A stretch of 64,000 nucleotides of DNA from BOG-224 sp963783505 (GCA_963783505.1 CAWAOP010000025.1:62001-126000), one strand, 5' to 3'. Numbered from the stretch's first letter, positions 46,824 to 56,958 are shown. The notes: generated by a model from the sequence alone, not told the origin. Program-made: numbers and translations.

Positions 46824-48356
46824 ATGCCCCGCTACGCCGCCATTGACATTGGCAGCAACTCCATCCGTATGGAAGCGGCCGAGTTGGTTCCGGGGCAGCC
46901 GGCGCGCGTGCTGGCCTCGGACCGCGAAGTCACGCGGCTCGGCGAGAGCGTCTTCCGCTCGGGGACGGTCAGCGATGAAGCCATGGACGCCACGTGTTCC
47001 GCCCTTGCGCGCATGGCCGCGCTCTATCGCAAGGTGAACGTGGCTGGAGTTCGCGCCGTGGCCACCAGCGCCATCCGCGACGCCAAGAATCAAGCCGAGT
47101 TTATCGCGCGCGCCGGGGCCGCCGCGGGGGCCCGAGTCGAAGTGATTTCCGGGCGCGAGGAGGCGCGCCTCATTCACCTTGGCGTCGAGAGCGTCTGGCC
47201 TCAGGCGGACAAGCGAGTTCTCATCCTGGATATCGGAGGCGGCAGCGCGGAGATCGTCGCCGGCGAGAAAGGCCGCATCGTGGAGGCTTTTTCGCGGCCC
47301 CTCGGCGCCGTGCGTCTGCAAGAGACGTTCGTGAAGAAGGACCCTCCGTCGGAGCTCGAACTTCGCCAGATGCGCGAGTTCATCCAGGAGAAGATGGATC
47401 CGGCCGTGCGCCGGCTTGGTTCCATGGGGTGGGAACGCGCCATCGCGACCTCCGCTACGGCCGCCGCCGCCGCCAGCGCTATTGGCCGCGTTCCACGCGC
47501 CGAACGCGAAAACGTCGACCGCCAGCGTATGCCGGCGCCCGAGGTACGGCGTCTCTACCGGAGAATCTCGTGTCTGGATCTGGCAGCCCGGCGTAAAATC
47601 GCCGGCATAGGGCCGCGCCGCGCGGAGATCATCGTGCCGGGGATGGCGGTCCTCATCGAGTTCCTTCAGGCGTTTCGGCTGCCGGCCGCATACTACTCCC
47701 GCGCCGGCGTGCGCGATGGCGTCATCGCCGATCTGGCGGCTCGAAATGTGGGCGCCGCGCTTTCGCGCATGGACCGCGAGCAGCGCCGCGAAGTGGAACG
47801 CTTTGCCCGCCGTTACGGCGTGGCCATCGATCACGCCCGCCACGTGGCCGCTATCGCCAGCGCTCTGTTCACGGCCTTGGAGCCTCTGCACCGCCTGCCG
47901 CACTCGGCCGGCAGGCTGCTCGAAGCCGCCGCGCACCTGGTGGACGTGGGCCACTTCGTTAACAGCGCCGCCCATCATAAGCACTCCTATTACCTCGTGC
48001 TGAACTCCGATTTGGCGGGCTTCACGGATCGCGAGCGCCTGGTAATCGCGAGCCTGTGCCGCTATCACCGGAAGTCGATGCCCGCGCCCTTGCAGAGCGC
48101 ATATCAAGCGCTCGGGCAGGACGAACGCCGTATGGCCACGCTTCTGATTCCCATCCTCCGCCTGGCGGACAATCTGGACCGCGGGCGCGAGCAGCGCGTG
48201 CTCGGCGTGGAATGCCGCCTGCGGGAGACCCAGGTGGCGATCGAAATCCGCGCGCAAGGCGACATCGATCTCGAACAGTGGGGCGCCGAGCGCGCCGCCG
48301 ATGCGTTTCGCCAGGTCTACAATAGAGCCGTGTCCGTGACCCGCACCGGGAGTTGA
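46824..48356 (+). CDS. Ppx/GppA exopolyphosphatase family protein
   Basis: A 510-residue ASKHA phosphatase that hydrolyses polyphosphate or pppGpp. Domain I and II motifs are AAIDIGSNSIRMEAAE, VATSAIRDAKN, REEARLIHLGVES and LILDIGGGSAEIV; from about residue 310 a helical HD-like domain follows (LLEAAAHLVDVGHFVN, LVIASLCRYHRKSMP), as in long Ppx proteins. Start ATG 46824 gives the expected N-terminus; the family B repeat just upstream is outside the gene. The CHAD gene follows after one base, so the two are coupled. Confidence 0.88.
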   Translation: MPRYAAIDIGSNSIRMEAAELVPGQPARVLASDREVTRLGESVFRSGTVSDEAMDATCSALARMAALYRKVNVAGVRAVATSAIRDAKNQAEFIARAGAAAGARVEVISGREEARLIHLGVESVWPQADKRVLILDIGGGSAEIVAGEKGRIVEAFSRPLGAVRLQETFVKKDPPSELELRQMREFIQEKMDPAVRRLGSMGWERAIATSATAAAAASAIGRVPRAERENVDRQRMPAPEVRRLYRRISCLDLAARRKIAGIGPRRAEIIVPGMAVLIEFLQAFRLPAAYYSRAGVRDGVIADLAARNVGAALSRMDREQRREVERFARRYGVAIDHARHVAAIASALFTALEPLHRLPHSAGRLLEAAAHLVDVGHFVNSAAHHKHSYYLVLNSDLAGFTDRERLVIASLCRYHRKSMPAPLQSAYQALGQDERRMATLLIPILRLADNLDRGREQRVLGVECRLRETQVAIEIRAQGDIDLEQWGAERAADAFRQVYNRAVSVTRTGS

Positions 48357-48357
48357 G

Positions 48358-49208
48358 ATGCGCAACCACGTCGAACAACAGACGGCTGCGTTGCTGCGGC
48401 GCCTGGCGCTTCAGCTCGGCCGGCTGGCGGCGACGGGCGACGCCGACGCCGTCCATGACGTGCGTGTGGCTATCCGCCGCTTGGACCGGTGCCTTCGCGT
48501 ATTCTCGGACTTTTACCCCGGCGGCTCCTGGAAAAAAGTGCGGGCTGAATTACACGATCTGCGTCAGAAGGCCGGGCTGGTGAGGGATGGAGACATCGCT
48601 CAGCGGCTCTTGGCCGAAGCGGGAGTTTCGCCGCGCTCGCGAATCATGGCGCGTTTGGCCGCCGAGCGGCAGGCCGCATCCCGCGGCCTTCGCCTGTCCG
48701 CCCGGCGTTGGATAACCGGTGACCGCTTCCGCGCTTGGCGCGGCCGGTTGGAGCTCTAGCCGTGGGCAAAGCGTATCGGCCCGCATGGGATAAGAACGCC
48801 GGCTTGGCCGCGAATGCGCGCAGGGAATTACCTCGCATTTCGGCTGCGTACTTCGCGGAGGTCCGCCGGCATCTGGCGGGCGATCCGCCTCTTTCCAATT
48901 TCCATCTCGCGCGGCTCGCCACCAAGCGCTTCCGTTACACGCTGGAATTCTTCCGTGGCTGCTATGGGCCCGGTTTGGAAGAGAAACTCGGCGTTCTGGC
49001 GCGTGCGCAGCAGATACTTGGCGATTTGAACGACGCAGTAGTCACCGCGAAGCTTGTGCCGGTCTCCACGCGAGCCCACGCGCATCTACGCCGCCGCGCG
49101 GAGGCGAAAGCGCGCGAGTTCCGCGAATACTGGGACGGTACGCTCGACGCCGCAAACCAGGAGCGCCGCTGGCTCCGCTACCTGTCGCGGCCGCTGCCCG
49201 GACGGTAA
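48358..49208 (+). CDS. CHAD-domain protein, apparently frameshifted
   Basis: CHAD domains are helical bundles with conserved histidines and basic residues that bind polyphosphate. The N-terminal half (AVHDVRVAIRRLDRCLRVFSDF) reads in one frame to a TAG at 48757; the C-terminal half (NFHLARLATKRFRYTLEFF, then LGDLNDAVVTAKL) reads in another from about 48735 to 49208. Together they make one CHAD domain of about 280 residues, so a 1-base indel near 48720-48757 is likely, though two coupled half-genes are possible. It follows the Ppx gene directly, a known partnership in polyphosphate metabolism. Confidence 0.78.
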
Positions 49209-49560
49209 TTTACGTCTTTGATTGGCATCGCGCGATTCCCGGCGGCTTTAATTCGTTAATGGGCGCCATCCTAACCGCGGAGTCGCGGAGCCTACGCGGA
49301 GGAACGCGGAGAGCAAGCGTTTCTTTGCGAACTCCGCTTCCTCCAATGCCCACCCGGCGGGTAGTAGAGCATCCTGGCGCTTCCGGTTTCCCAAACCCGC
49401 GCAGGCGAGCGCGGAGCCAGCGAAGAGCTCGGCTATCGTTATACTCCGCGCAATCTCAGCGATATCCGCGGCTCCGCGGTCAGGAGCGATACGGACGGAT
49501 TAGGGCTGGTGGCAAGCCCGGAATCGCCGGCGCCGCTCGCGTGGCGATATCGTAAAGAAT
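49209..49560. repeat. Spacer with CGCGGAG short-period repeats
   Basis: CGCGGAG occurs four times at 49276, 49284, 49295 and 49305 (spacing 8, 11 and 10 bases), followed by the complementary-looking ACTCCGCTTCCTCC. It resembles the degenerate CGCAGAG tracts found in some soil-bacterial genomes. No credible coding frame; the rest of the spacer shows nothing else. Confidence 0.55.
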
Positions 49561-50586
49561 GTGAAAGCACTGGTAAAGAGCAAACGCGAACGCGGGTTGT
49601 GGCTGGAAGACATTCCCAAACCCAAGATCGGAATCAACGACGTTCTCATCCGCATTCTCCGAACGGGCATCTGCGGTACGGACGTCCATATTTATACCTG
49701 GGACGAATGGGCGCAAGCCACCATCCCGGTGCCCATGGCGGTGGGCCACGAGTTCGTCGGTGAAATCGTAGAGGCCGGCGCTAACGTCGTGGACTTTCAC
49801 GAGGGCGATATCGTCAGCGGGGAAGGCCACGTTGTCTGCGGCCGCTGCCGCAATTGCCTGGCCGGCCGCCGCCACCTTTGCGCGCACAGCATGGGCATTG
49901 GCGTAAACCGGCCGGGCGCCTATGCCGAATACCTGGCCCTGCCCATGACCAACGTATGGGCGGTGCATCCTTCCATCCCCTACGAAATTGCGGCTATCTT
50001 CGACCCCTTCGGCAACGCGGCGCACACGGCGCTCTCGTTCCCCGTGCTCGGTGAAGACGTGCTGGTAACCGGCGCGGGCCCGATCGGCATTATGGCCGCG
50101 GCCATCGCCGCGCACGCGGGCGCGCGATATACGGTAATAACGGATCTGAACCCGTCCCGGCTGGATCTGGCTCGAAAGATGGGAGTCACGCTCGCCGTGG
50201 ATGTCCGCGAAACCAAACTCCCGGACGTCCAGAAGGAACTCCACATGACGGAGGGTTTCGACGTCGGGCTGGAGATGAGCGGAAACGCCGCGGCTTTTCG
50301 CGACATGGTCGCCAACATGGCCCATGGCGGCAAAATCGCCATGCTCGGAATCCCATCGGGAGAAATGTCCATCGACTGGCGTTCGGTGATCTTTCGAATG
50401 CTCACCATCAAAGGCATTTACGGGCGCGAGATGTACGAGACCTGGTACAAAATGACGGTCATGCTGCAATCGGGGCTCGACATAAGCCCCATCATCACCC
50501 ACCGCTACCACTACACCGACTTCCAGAAAGGTTTCGAAGCCATGATTTCCGGTAACTCGGGAAAGGTAGTGCTGAGCTGGGAGTAG
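49561..50586 (+). CDS. tdh: L-threonine 3-dehydrogenase
   Basis: Zinc- and NAD-dependent medium-chain dehydrogenase of 341 residues that oxidises L-threonine to 2-amino-3-ketobutyrate. Catalytic zinc ligands C38 (RTGICGTDVHI), H63 and E64 (VGHEFVGEI); structural zinc cysteines in VVCGRCRNCLAGRRHLC; NAD-binding GAGPIGIMAAAIA. The IYTWDEWAQATIPVPM segment is specific to Tdh. Starts with GTG. Kbl, which usually follows, is absent here. Confidence 0.92.
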   Translation: MKALVKSKRERGLWLEDIPKPKIGINDVLIRILRTGICGTDVHIYTWDEWAQATIPVPMAVGHEFVGEIVEAGANVVDFHEGDIVSGEGHVVCGRCRNCLAGRRHLCAHSMGIGVNRPGAYAEYLALPMTNVWAVHPSIPYEIAAIFDPFGNAAHTALSFPVLGEDVLVTGAGPIGIMAAAIAAHAGARYTVITDLNPSRLDLARKMGVTLAVDVRETKLPDVQKELHMTEGFDVGLEMSGNAAAFRDMVANMAHGGKIAMLGIPSGEMSIDWRSVIFRMLTIKGIYGREMYETWYKMTVMLQSGLDISPIITHRYHYTDFQKGFEAMISGNSGKVVLSWE

Positions 50587-50631
50587 GCAAGCCGGGATAG
50601 ATCCACAGGCGCCAGTGGGTGGGACTTCCGA

Positions 50632-50720
50632 CGTGGCAGGGCGGGTCGTGACCGCGCGGGCGAGCTGCGCTCGCCGGGCCGAATGACATTCGGCCGCAGA
50701 TTTTCAACCTGCCCCACATC
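50632..50720. repeat. Nested palindromes between convergent tdh and regulator genes
   Basis: GGCGAGC-tgc-GCTCGCC (50659-50675) and GGCCGAATG-a-CATTCGGCC (50677-50695) sit inside outer arms GTGGCAGG/CCTGCCCCAC of the family C palindrome. They may serve as a bidirectional terminator for the convergent genes, but lack T runs. Confidence 0.6.
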
Positions 50721-50758
50721 GGCCCGGAAATAATCGTCATTCTAAACGCCCCACGGCA

Positions 50759-51976
50759 CTACTTGAAGGACGTAGCGACGATGTGCGGCGAGGCGGCTTC
50801 TCCGTTCACCACGGTCGTAGAGATCACGGCCTGCAGGTTTTTCCGCCCCCATCCCGACTGCTCGTGATTCTCGAGGTCCCGCAGGTGCGCGGGTTCGGTA
50901 ACAAACTCGCCCGCCGCCGCGGCTCCGGCTTTCCCCAGCCCGGCGAGTATAAGGACCGTGTTCTCGGTCAGGGGGTCTGCGATACGAGAGATTACGGCAT
51001 AATCCTCTCGCAATTCAGAGGCCGGTTTCGAGACGTCGATTTGCCAGCGGTTCTCCGCCGGGTTCTCGCGGTCGCGGACGCGGTAAACGCCTTTGGCATC
51101 GTCCCGTTCGATGTAAAACCGGAGGCCTTCCTGCAACCGCATCGACCACGGGTTGCTCAGGCCGCCGATCAGCGTCACGGGGCCTCGCCGCAGGTTGGCC
51201 AGCGTCAGATGGGCGGCCTGCCGGATTTCGTACGTCTTGCCGCGCTCGCGGAGGAGCCCTACCAGTTTCGCCGTCGTAATTGCGTCGGCGAACGTCACGC
51301 GCTCACTCAGTATGGCGACGGCGTCCACCTGAGACGCCGGCGCTTCGGGGACGCCGGCCGGGCCGGCCTCGCTCACGCAGAGCATCATCGGCTGGGGAGA
51401 GTTCCACAGCGGGGTCCAGAATCGGTCCAACCCACGGTTCGAGGAACCCCGGAAAAACCATCCTCCAATCAAGACGATCGCCGTCAACGGAACCAAAGCC
51501 CACGCCCAGCGGAGCCAGCGGCGCACCAGCCGCGCCGGCTCGGTGATTAAATCAGGCGGAGCGGCCTGTGCGGCCACCGGTTGCGCGCCGGCAACGGTAA
51601 AACGGAACTCCGGCACGTAGGATCCGGCGGGTAAGTCGATACGGAGTTCGGATTCGGGTGGGTCGTCCCGGTAGAAGACGGCCAGCCGTTTCCGGATCTC
51701 GCATGCCGATGTCCGAACCACCGGGTCCTGGTTCGTGTCGTATCCGGGGTCGCGGCCAAAGACCTCGGAGCCTAGCACTCGCTCCTTGAGGTGCCCCGTG
51801 CGTCCGTCGAGCGTCTGTTCTACGACGTAACGAAGTAGGGAGGTGTAGTGTTTGCTGTGCCGGAATTGCTGATCTTGCAAGATCCGCTGCAACTCCGCCA
51901 GGATTTCGCCTCGGCGAGCTTGCACCTCTGCCGCCTGGCTTGCTTTGCTGCCGTTCTCCGCAACTTCGACCGTCAT
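50759..51976 (-). CDS. Membrane-anchored winged-helix-like regulator of acidobacterial type
   Basis: A 405-residue one-component-regulator-like protein. The N-terminal domain (about 20-110) is conserved in many acidobacterial proteins: HYTSLLRYVVEQTLDGR, HLKERVLGSEVFGRDPGYD, DPVVRTSACEIRKRLAVFY, which resembles the DNA-binding head of CadC-like regulators. One membrane helix follows (LRWAWALVPLTAIVLIGGWFF), then a periplasmic domain of about 240 residues with no recognised family. I chose ATG 51976; the longer frame lacks support. Its promoter region faces that of the TonB receptor (about 730 bases apart), suggesting it senses an extracellular cue and controls the receptor. Confidence 0.7.
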   Translation of the reverse strand: MTVEVAENGSKASQAAEVQARRGEILAELQRILQDQQFRHSKHYTSLLRYVVEQTLDGRTGHLKERVLGSEVFGRDPGYDTNQDPVVRTSACEIRKRLAVFYRDDPPESELRIDLPAGSYVPEFRFTVAGAQPVAAQAAPPDLITEPARLVRRWLRWAWALVPLTAIVLIGGWFFRGSSNRGLDRFWTPLWNSPQPMMLCVSEAGPAGVPEAPASQVDAVAILSERVTFADAITTAKLVGLLRERGKTYEIRQAAHLTLANLRRGPVTLIGGLSNPWSMRLQEGLRFYIERDDAKGVYRVRDRENPAENRWQIDVSKPASELREDYAVISRIADPLTENTVLILAGLGKAGAAAAGEFVTEPAHLRDLENHEQSGWGRKNLQAVISTTVVNGEAASPHIVATSFK

Positions 51977-52530
51977 CCCAATAGCCCACCCGTGCCGAGA
52001 ATCCAGGCCCCTATAGCAGTCCAGAATCATATCACGTGGCATCGCCGATTGCACGCCAAAATCTATGAAACAGAAGGCCTTGAGCGGGGCTTCGGCAGAC
52101 GCGTCGCAGTTCTTTATCTCCTGGCTCCGGCTCGACGCCCGCAATGCAAATCCGTCGCGCAGTCGAAAACGCAGTCTGCGTTCGCTTAATGCATTGATAA
52201 TAAACGAGAAATCCTACTTTTACGGGACGTATTCCCGCCCTTGTTGGATCGCCGAATGGCTTTTGGGGTGGCCCGCCTCCGACTTCCAAAATCCATAGAA
52301 ACTTCAGCCTGGAAGGTCTTAATATCTCGTGTATAGACCGACCGTTTGACCGATCCGTAGGGCCCATCGAGAGGCGTCTCGGGCCAATTGCCGGAAAACA
52401 AGCAGAAATTTCAGGAAAACCCTACCGTAGCTTTTACGTATGGAATCTCCCAATACAGGGGCGCGCGCTCGTACGGCGCGTGTTCCTCTGCACTTAGGAA
52501 GGCCCCACAACAGGGTTGGGGAAACCGCCA

Positions 52531-52597
52531 GTAACCGTATAACTAGCGCTTGTAACCGTATAACTATTGAGTCAATCCACGACTAAGCGTATAACCA
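52531..52597 (+). promoter_or_regulatory. Helically phased direct repeats upstream of the TonB receptor gene
   Basis: GTAACCGTATAACTA occurs exactly twice (52531-52545, 52552-52566) and with three changes a third time (CTAAGCGTATAACCA, 52583-52597). The offsets are 21 and 31 bases, that is two and three helical turns, so all three face the same side of the DNA. They lie 111-177 bases before the receptor start. Likely activator binding sites; the regulator is unknown. Confidence 0.65.
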
Positions 52598-52707
52598 CAG
52601 GAGCAGGGTCCGACCCTCGCGCTGACGAGGGTCAGGATACGCCTCCAGAATTTGGGATGAGGTGCAGACATTGGGAAGTGGGAGTTAAGGGAACAGGAGG
52701 ATAAGGC

Positions 52708-55700
52708 ATGACAGTAAGACGAATGGCGCTAGTCTTAGGCGTTATTACGCTTCTGTGCAGTTGCATCTACGCCCAGACCACCACGGCTACCCTACAGGGG
52801 ACCGTCACCGATCCAGGCGAAGCGGCTGTGCCGGGGGCAACCATTGAGCTCAAGAACCTGACGACAGGGAACATACGAACCACGACCACTACGGTCGAGG
52901 GGATCTTTCGATTCAACAGCATTGAGCCGGCTGTTTACAACATGACCGTCAAGGCGGGTTCCGGTTTCAAATCGTTCGCGTTGAACAACATCAACGTCAC
53001 TGCGAGCGAAATTCGCGATGTGGGGAAACTGAAGCTGACGCTGGGCGCCGTGACGGAACAGGTGCAGGTTTCCGCGCCCACCGTTCAGGTGCAGACGAGT
53101 TCCAGCGAGAAATCTTCGCTCGTAGATAGCGGACAAATGGCGAACATCGCGCTCCGAAGCCACGACCTGTTCGCGATCTTGCAGACCGTCCCGGGAGTCA
53201 ACCTTGGAAACATGTACCTGGTAGAGAACAATCAAGGCGGCGTCGGGGATACGAGCGGCGAGAACGCCCTCCAGCAAATGACGATCAACGGCGGCGGGGG
53301 CGGCCACGTCAATTTCCAGATCGACGGCATTACGGACCTGGATACCGGCTCGAACGCGACCACGCATTATGAGCCGAACCTGGATTCGGTGGCGGAAATG
53401 CGCGTGCTGACCACCAACTACCAGGCGGAATACGGGCGCAACTCCAGCGGCCAGATCTCGGTGGTGACTAAGAGCGGCAGCCAGGAGTTTCATGGCTTGG
53501 GTAGCGCGAACAAGCGCCACGAGATGTTCAATGCCAAGCCGTTCTTCACGAACCTGACCGGCGGAATCAAGCCTCAAGGCCGGTACTTTATCTGGAACTA
53601 CAACGTGGGCGGTCCTCTTTACATTCCGCACCTTTTTAACACGCAGAAGAAGAAGTTGTTTTTCTTCTGGTCGCAGGAATACACGCGCCAGAAGCCCGGT
53701 CCTCAGAGCGGCTATGCCGATGTGCCGAATGCCAACGTTCTAGCCGGCGACTTTTCGTATTACGTCCAAAGCTCGACTGGGAACATTGTCTCCAATTCGC
53801 TGCGGAACCCGACCACCGGCGCCTACTTCACTCCCAGCGCGATGGCTGGCGGAGACCCCCGCCTGAACATGAACCAGTACCTATCGACGTACGATGCGCA
53901 ATCGGAAAAGTGGGGGCTGGCAATGGTCAATATGTTGCCCAAGCCGAACCTCTGTAACGCCGCGGCGGGGACCTTTGACGGAAAGCCTTGGAACGGCATC
54001 GGCGCGGGCGTGACCGGCACGAACCTGATCAGCCCGGCCAACTGCCCCTCCAGTCTCGTCAGCGCAAACCCGTACCTCGCCACGGGCACTACCGATTTGG
54101 CGGGCAGCGGGGTGAACATCGGCAACAACAACTCCCGCAACTACTTCTGGCTGTACCAGGGAACGCACCCGCGGCGTAACGACACGGGCCGCATCGATTG
54201 GAACGTTACTCAAAAACTAACGTCCTGGGTACGCTACTCCAACGACTACGACATGGATGAAGCTAGTTACGCGGCGATCCCGCAAAGGTCTTCGTCCGGC
54301 ACCGTGGGAGGGCCCCGCGTCACGGACCATCCAAATCCCGGGCATGGCTATGGGGTAGGCATTACCTATACCATTACACCGACTATGGTCAACGAGTTTA
54401 CCTTCGGGAAGAGCTACAACTCGTGGAGCTATTATCCGGAGGACGCAACTACACTCGACCGCTCGGTTATGCTGAACCCGCCCTCGTTCGACAACTTTGC
54501 AAGCGACCCTGCGTTCCTCGCCGACAAGAATCTCCCGCGCCCCGGCGAGTCGCCGGGCAGCCAGAACCTCATGGTTGAGATTCCTTCGCTGACGTTCGGC
54601 GGCGGCCAGTTGAGCGAAACTGCCGCCGGCAACAGTTGCGGAAACAGCGGAACGTGCCCGTACACCAACTTCAACGATATTTACAGCTTCAACGACACCA
54701 TCAGCAAGGTGATCGGGAAGCACAACCTGAAGGCCGGCTTCTATTATGAGTGGGACGAAAAGGTGCAGTATAACGGCACCGGCACGTACCCCGGAAGCTA
54801 CAGCTTTGCGGGTGGCAATGTGTTCAACCCGGCCGACACCAACGACGGCTGGATGAACGCCTACCTCGGCAACATGAATCAGTACTCGGAAGGGCAGCGG
54901 AAGGTCGGCAACATGGAGTACAGCCAGATGGAAGCGTTCATTCAGGACAACTGGCGCCTGAGCCGGCGGGTTACCCTGGACATTGGCGTGCGTTTTTCCC
55001 ACATGCCCGTTCCGACCGACACGAACAACACGTCGGTTGACTTTGTCAAGTCCACTTACAATCCCGCCGCCGCCGAGCGTATTTTCTACACGTATTGCAC
55101 GGTCGCAACCACTACCGCGGCATGCCCCAGCAATACGGCGACCACCAAATATCAATACGCCTGGGACGTCTCGCAGAATCCTAACGCCAACATCGGCACA
55201 GGCCAGGGCGGCGTGGGCAACATGTATCCCAGCACCTATGCCAGCAACCTCGTGCCGCTCACCTTCAACGGCCTTGCGACGGGAGGCTATACCACAACGC
55301 CGGACCCATTTACGGGAATGCAAGTCCTCCAAGCGAGCAACGCCAACTCTCCGTACGGCGCCGCAGGGTGGGGGGTTCCGCGTCTATCCCCGGCCTTCCG
55401 CCTAGGCTTTGCCTGGGACGTATTCGGCGATGGGAAGACGGCCATCCGCGGGGGCGCCGGGCAGTTCTTTAACCGCGGCGACCTCAACGAGATCATGAGC
55501 GCCAACACCTTTGGCGGCTCGCCCGTGAACGTGAACCGGCTCCAGAACTTCGGCAGCATCTCCAGCCTCCTGAGTTCGCCGTTAAAAGGCTCCAGCGTGG
55601 CAAACAACCTGATCCCCGGGCTTTCGCCCACGAGCCTGACGAGCAACGGGGGCATGGTCGTCGGCGATCAGAAGTATGAATCCACTTACAACGGGAGTTT

Positions 55701-56850
55701 CATGCTTCAGCAGAACCTGGGCTTTTCGACGGTGATGGAAGCCTCGTACGTGTTCCTCTGGCGGCGGCACTATCCCATCTCCTATCCCATCAACAACGTA
55801 GTCGGATTCTACAACCAGTACCAGCCCGCGGATCGCAACCCGCTTTCCGCCTACCTGAACCAGTACACTCCGGCGAACACGTACAACGCCAGCGGGCTCG
55901 CGTATAACGATAACTTCTTCCGCCCACTTCCGGGGTACGGCACCATCAGCTTGTCGGAGTTCGCCGGCAGTTCGGATTACAACTCCTTCCAGTTGGTCAT
56001 TCGCCGTAACTTCACACGGAGCTTATCGTTCCAACTCTCGTACAACTTCTCGAAGATCATGAGCGGTTCGGACAGGAACGGTTTGTTCACGGACAAGTTC
56101 CGGAATTGGGGAGCGTCTTTCGTGCCGACGCCCGGCGTGCTCACGTTTAACTACGTCTACCAGACGCCGAAGATCGCCGAGAAACTCGGTTTCAAGCCTC
56201 TCGGATGGGTGACGGACGACTGGCAGGTCTCCGGGCTTACCCAATACCGCAGCAACCTCATGACCGGTTATCCAGGCGTCAACTGGTCCAACACAAATTC
56301 GACTAACAACGTCCGGCCTAACATCACCGGAACTTCGGTCGAAGGCAACAATCTGATCGTTCTGGGCAGTCCGGAACTCGTCAGCAGCCAGGTTTCGTTC
56401 AAGGCCCTCAACGGACCGACGTCGCCGATGCTGGCAAACGGGTCGGCCGGCAACGCGATCTTCAACCAACTCTCGACCATGGAGGCCTTCCCGTGCAGCT
56501 ATACGGCGGCCGCCAACAACCGCATGGGAGTCGGCCAGAATTTCGAATGCTTCGGAAACGCCGGGCCTGGCAGCCTGTTCCCGGTTCCGCACACGCACAT
56601 CGATAACTGGGACATGAACTTCAGCAAACGCTTCCCGATTAAGGGCGAGAGGCGTTCGCTCGAGTTCCGGGCGGAGATCTACAACATCTTCAACCACACC
56701 CAGTTCACCGGGTATGTAAACGGTCAGACCTACGACTGGCCGACATACCGCGATACTGGCGTTCTTGTGCCGCAGCCCGGCACCGACGGCCGGTTCAACG
56801 GCGCAGCGAATCCGCGCATCATGTCCATGACGCTGCGGTTCACGTTCTAG
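52708..56850 (+). CDS. Oar-like TonB-dependent receptor with carboxypeptidase-regulatory domain
   Basis: A 1380-residue outer-membrane protein. A signal peptide (MALVLGVITLLCSCIYAQ) precedes a carboxypeptidase-regulatory-like/SusC-type domain (about 25-110: TATLQGTVTDPGEAAVPGATI). A plug domain follows with FQIDGITDLDTGSNATTHYEPN and NYQAEYGRNSSGQISVVTKSG, then a large beta-barrel rich in Asn, Tyr and Phe ending in MSMTLRFTF, the usual terminal aromatic. Such Oar-like receptors are abundant in Solibacter relatives and import oligosaccharides or peptides with TonB-ExbBD. AGGAGG lies 8 bases before ATG. Intact over 4.1 kb. No SusD-like lipoprotein follows. Confidence 0.92.
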   Translation: MTVRRMALVLGVITLLCSCIYAQTTTATLQGTVTDPGEAAVPGATIELKNLTTGNIRTTTTTVEGIFRFNSIEPAVYNMTVKAGSGFKSFALNNINVTASEIRDVGKLKLTLGAVTEQVQVSAPTVQVQTSSSEKSSLVDSGQMANIALRSHDLFAILQTVPGVNLGNMYLVENNQGGVGDTSGENALQQMTINGGGGGHVNFQIDGITDLDTGSNATTHYEPNLDSVAEMRVLTTNYQAEYGRNSSGQISVVTKSGSQEFHGLGSANKRHEMFNAKPFFTNLTGGIKPQGRYFIWNYNVGGPLYIPHLFNTQKKKLFFFWSQEYTRQKPGPQSGYADVPNANVLAGDFSYYVQSSTGNIVSNSLRNPTTGAYFTPSAMAGGDPRLNMNQYLSTYDAQSEKWGLAMVNMLPKPNLCNAAAGTFDGKPWNGIGAGVTGTNLISPANCPSSLVSANPYLATGTTDLAGSGVNIGNNNSRNYFWLYQGTHPRRNDTGRIDWNVTQKLTSWVRYSNDYDMDEASYAAIPQRSSSGTVGGPRVTDHPNPGHGYGVGITYTITPTMVNEFTFGKSYNSWSYYPEDATTLDRSVMLNPPSFDNFASDPAFLADKNLPRPGESPGSQNLMVEIPSLTFGGGQLSETAAGNSCGNSGTCPYTNFNDIYSFNDTISKVIGKHNLKAGFYYEWDEKVQYNGTGTYPGSYSFAGGNVFNPADTNDGWMNAYLGNMNQYSEGQRKVGNMEYSQMEAFIQDNWRLSRRVTLDIGVRFSHMPVPTDTNNTSVDFVKSTYNPAAAERIFYTYCTVATTTAACPSNTATTKYQYAWDVSQNPNANIGTGQGGVGNMYPSTYASNLVPLTFNGLATGGYTTTPDPFTGMQVLQASNANSPYGAAGWGVPRLSPAFRLGFAWDVFGDGKTAIRGGAGQFFNRGDLNEIMSANTFGGSPVNVNRLQNFGSISSLLSSPLKGSSVANNLIPGLSPTSLTSNGGMVVGDQKYESTYNGSFMLQQNLGFSTVMEASYVFLWRRHYPISYPINNVVGFYNQYQPADRNPLSAYLNQYTPANTYNASGLAYNDNFFRPLPGYGTISLSEFAGSSDYNSFQLVIRRNFTRSLSFQLSYNFSKIMSGSDRNGLFTDKFRNWGASFVPTPGVLTFNYVYQTPKIAEKLGFKPLGWVTDDWQVSGLTQYRSNLMTGYPGVNWSNTNSTNNVRPNITGTSVEGNNLIVLGSPELVSSQVSFKALNGPTSPMLANGSAGNAIFNQLSTMEAFPCSYTAAANNRMGVGQNFECFGNAGPGSLFPVPHTHIDNWDMNFSKRFPIKGERRSLEFRAEIYNIFNHTQFTGYVNGQTYDWPTYRDTGVLVPQPGTDGRFNGAANPRIMSMTLRFTF

Positions 56851-56919
56851 ATTGGAAGCAGTCCCGCCGGGGCCGGACAGACCGGCCCCAGCCAGGCTGG
56901 CATTTTCAAGCAGGCCAAG

Positions 56920-56958
56920 ACCGCCCCAGGCGCTCCAATGCTTGGGGCGGTTCTTTTT
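56920..56958 (+). terminator. Intrinsic terminator of the TonB receptor gene
   Basis: ACCGCCCCA (56920-56928) pairs with TGGGGCGGT (56943-56951) around a 14-base loop, followed by TCTTTTTG. It lies about 70 bases after the receptor stop. Confidence 0.85.
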
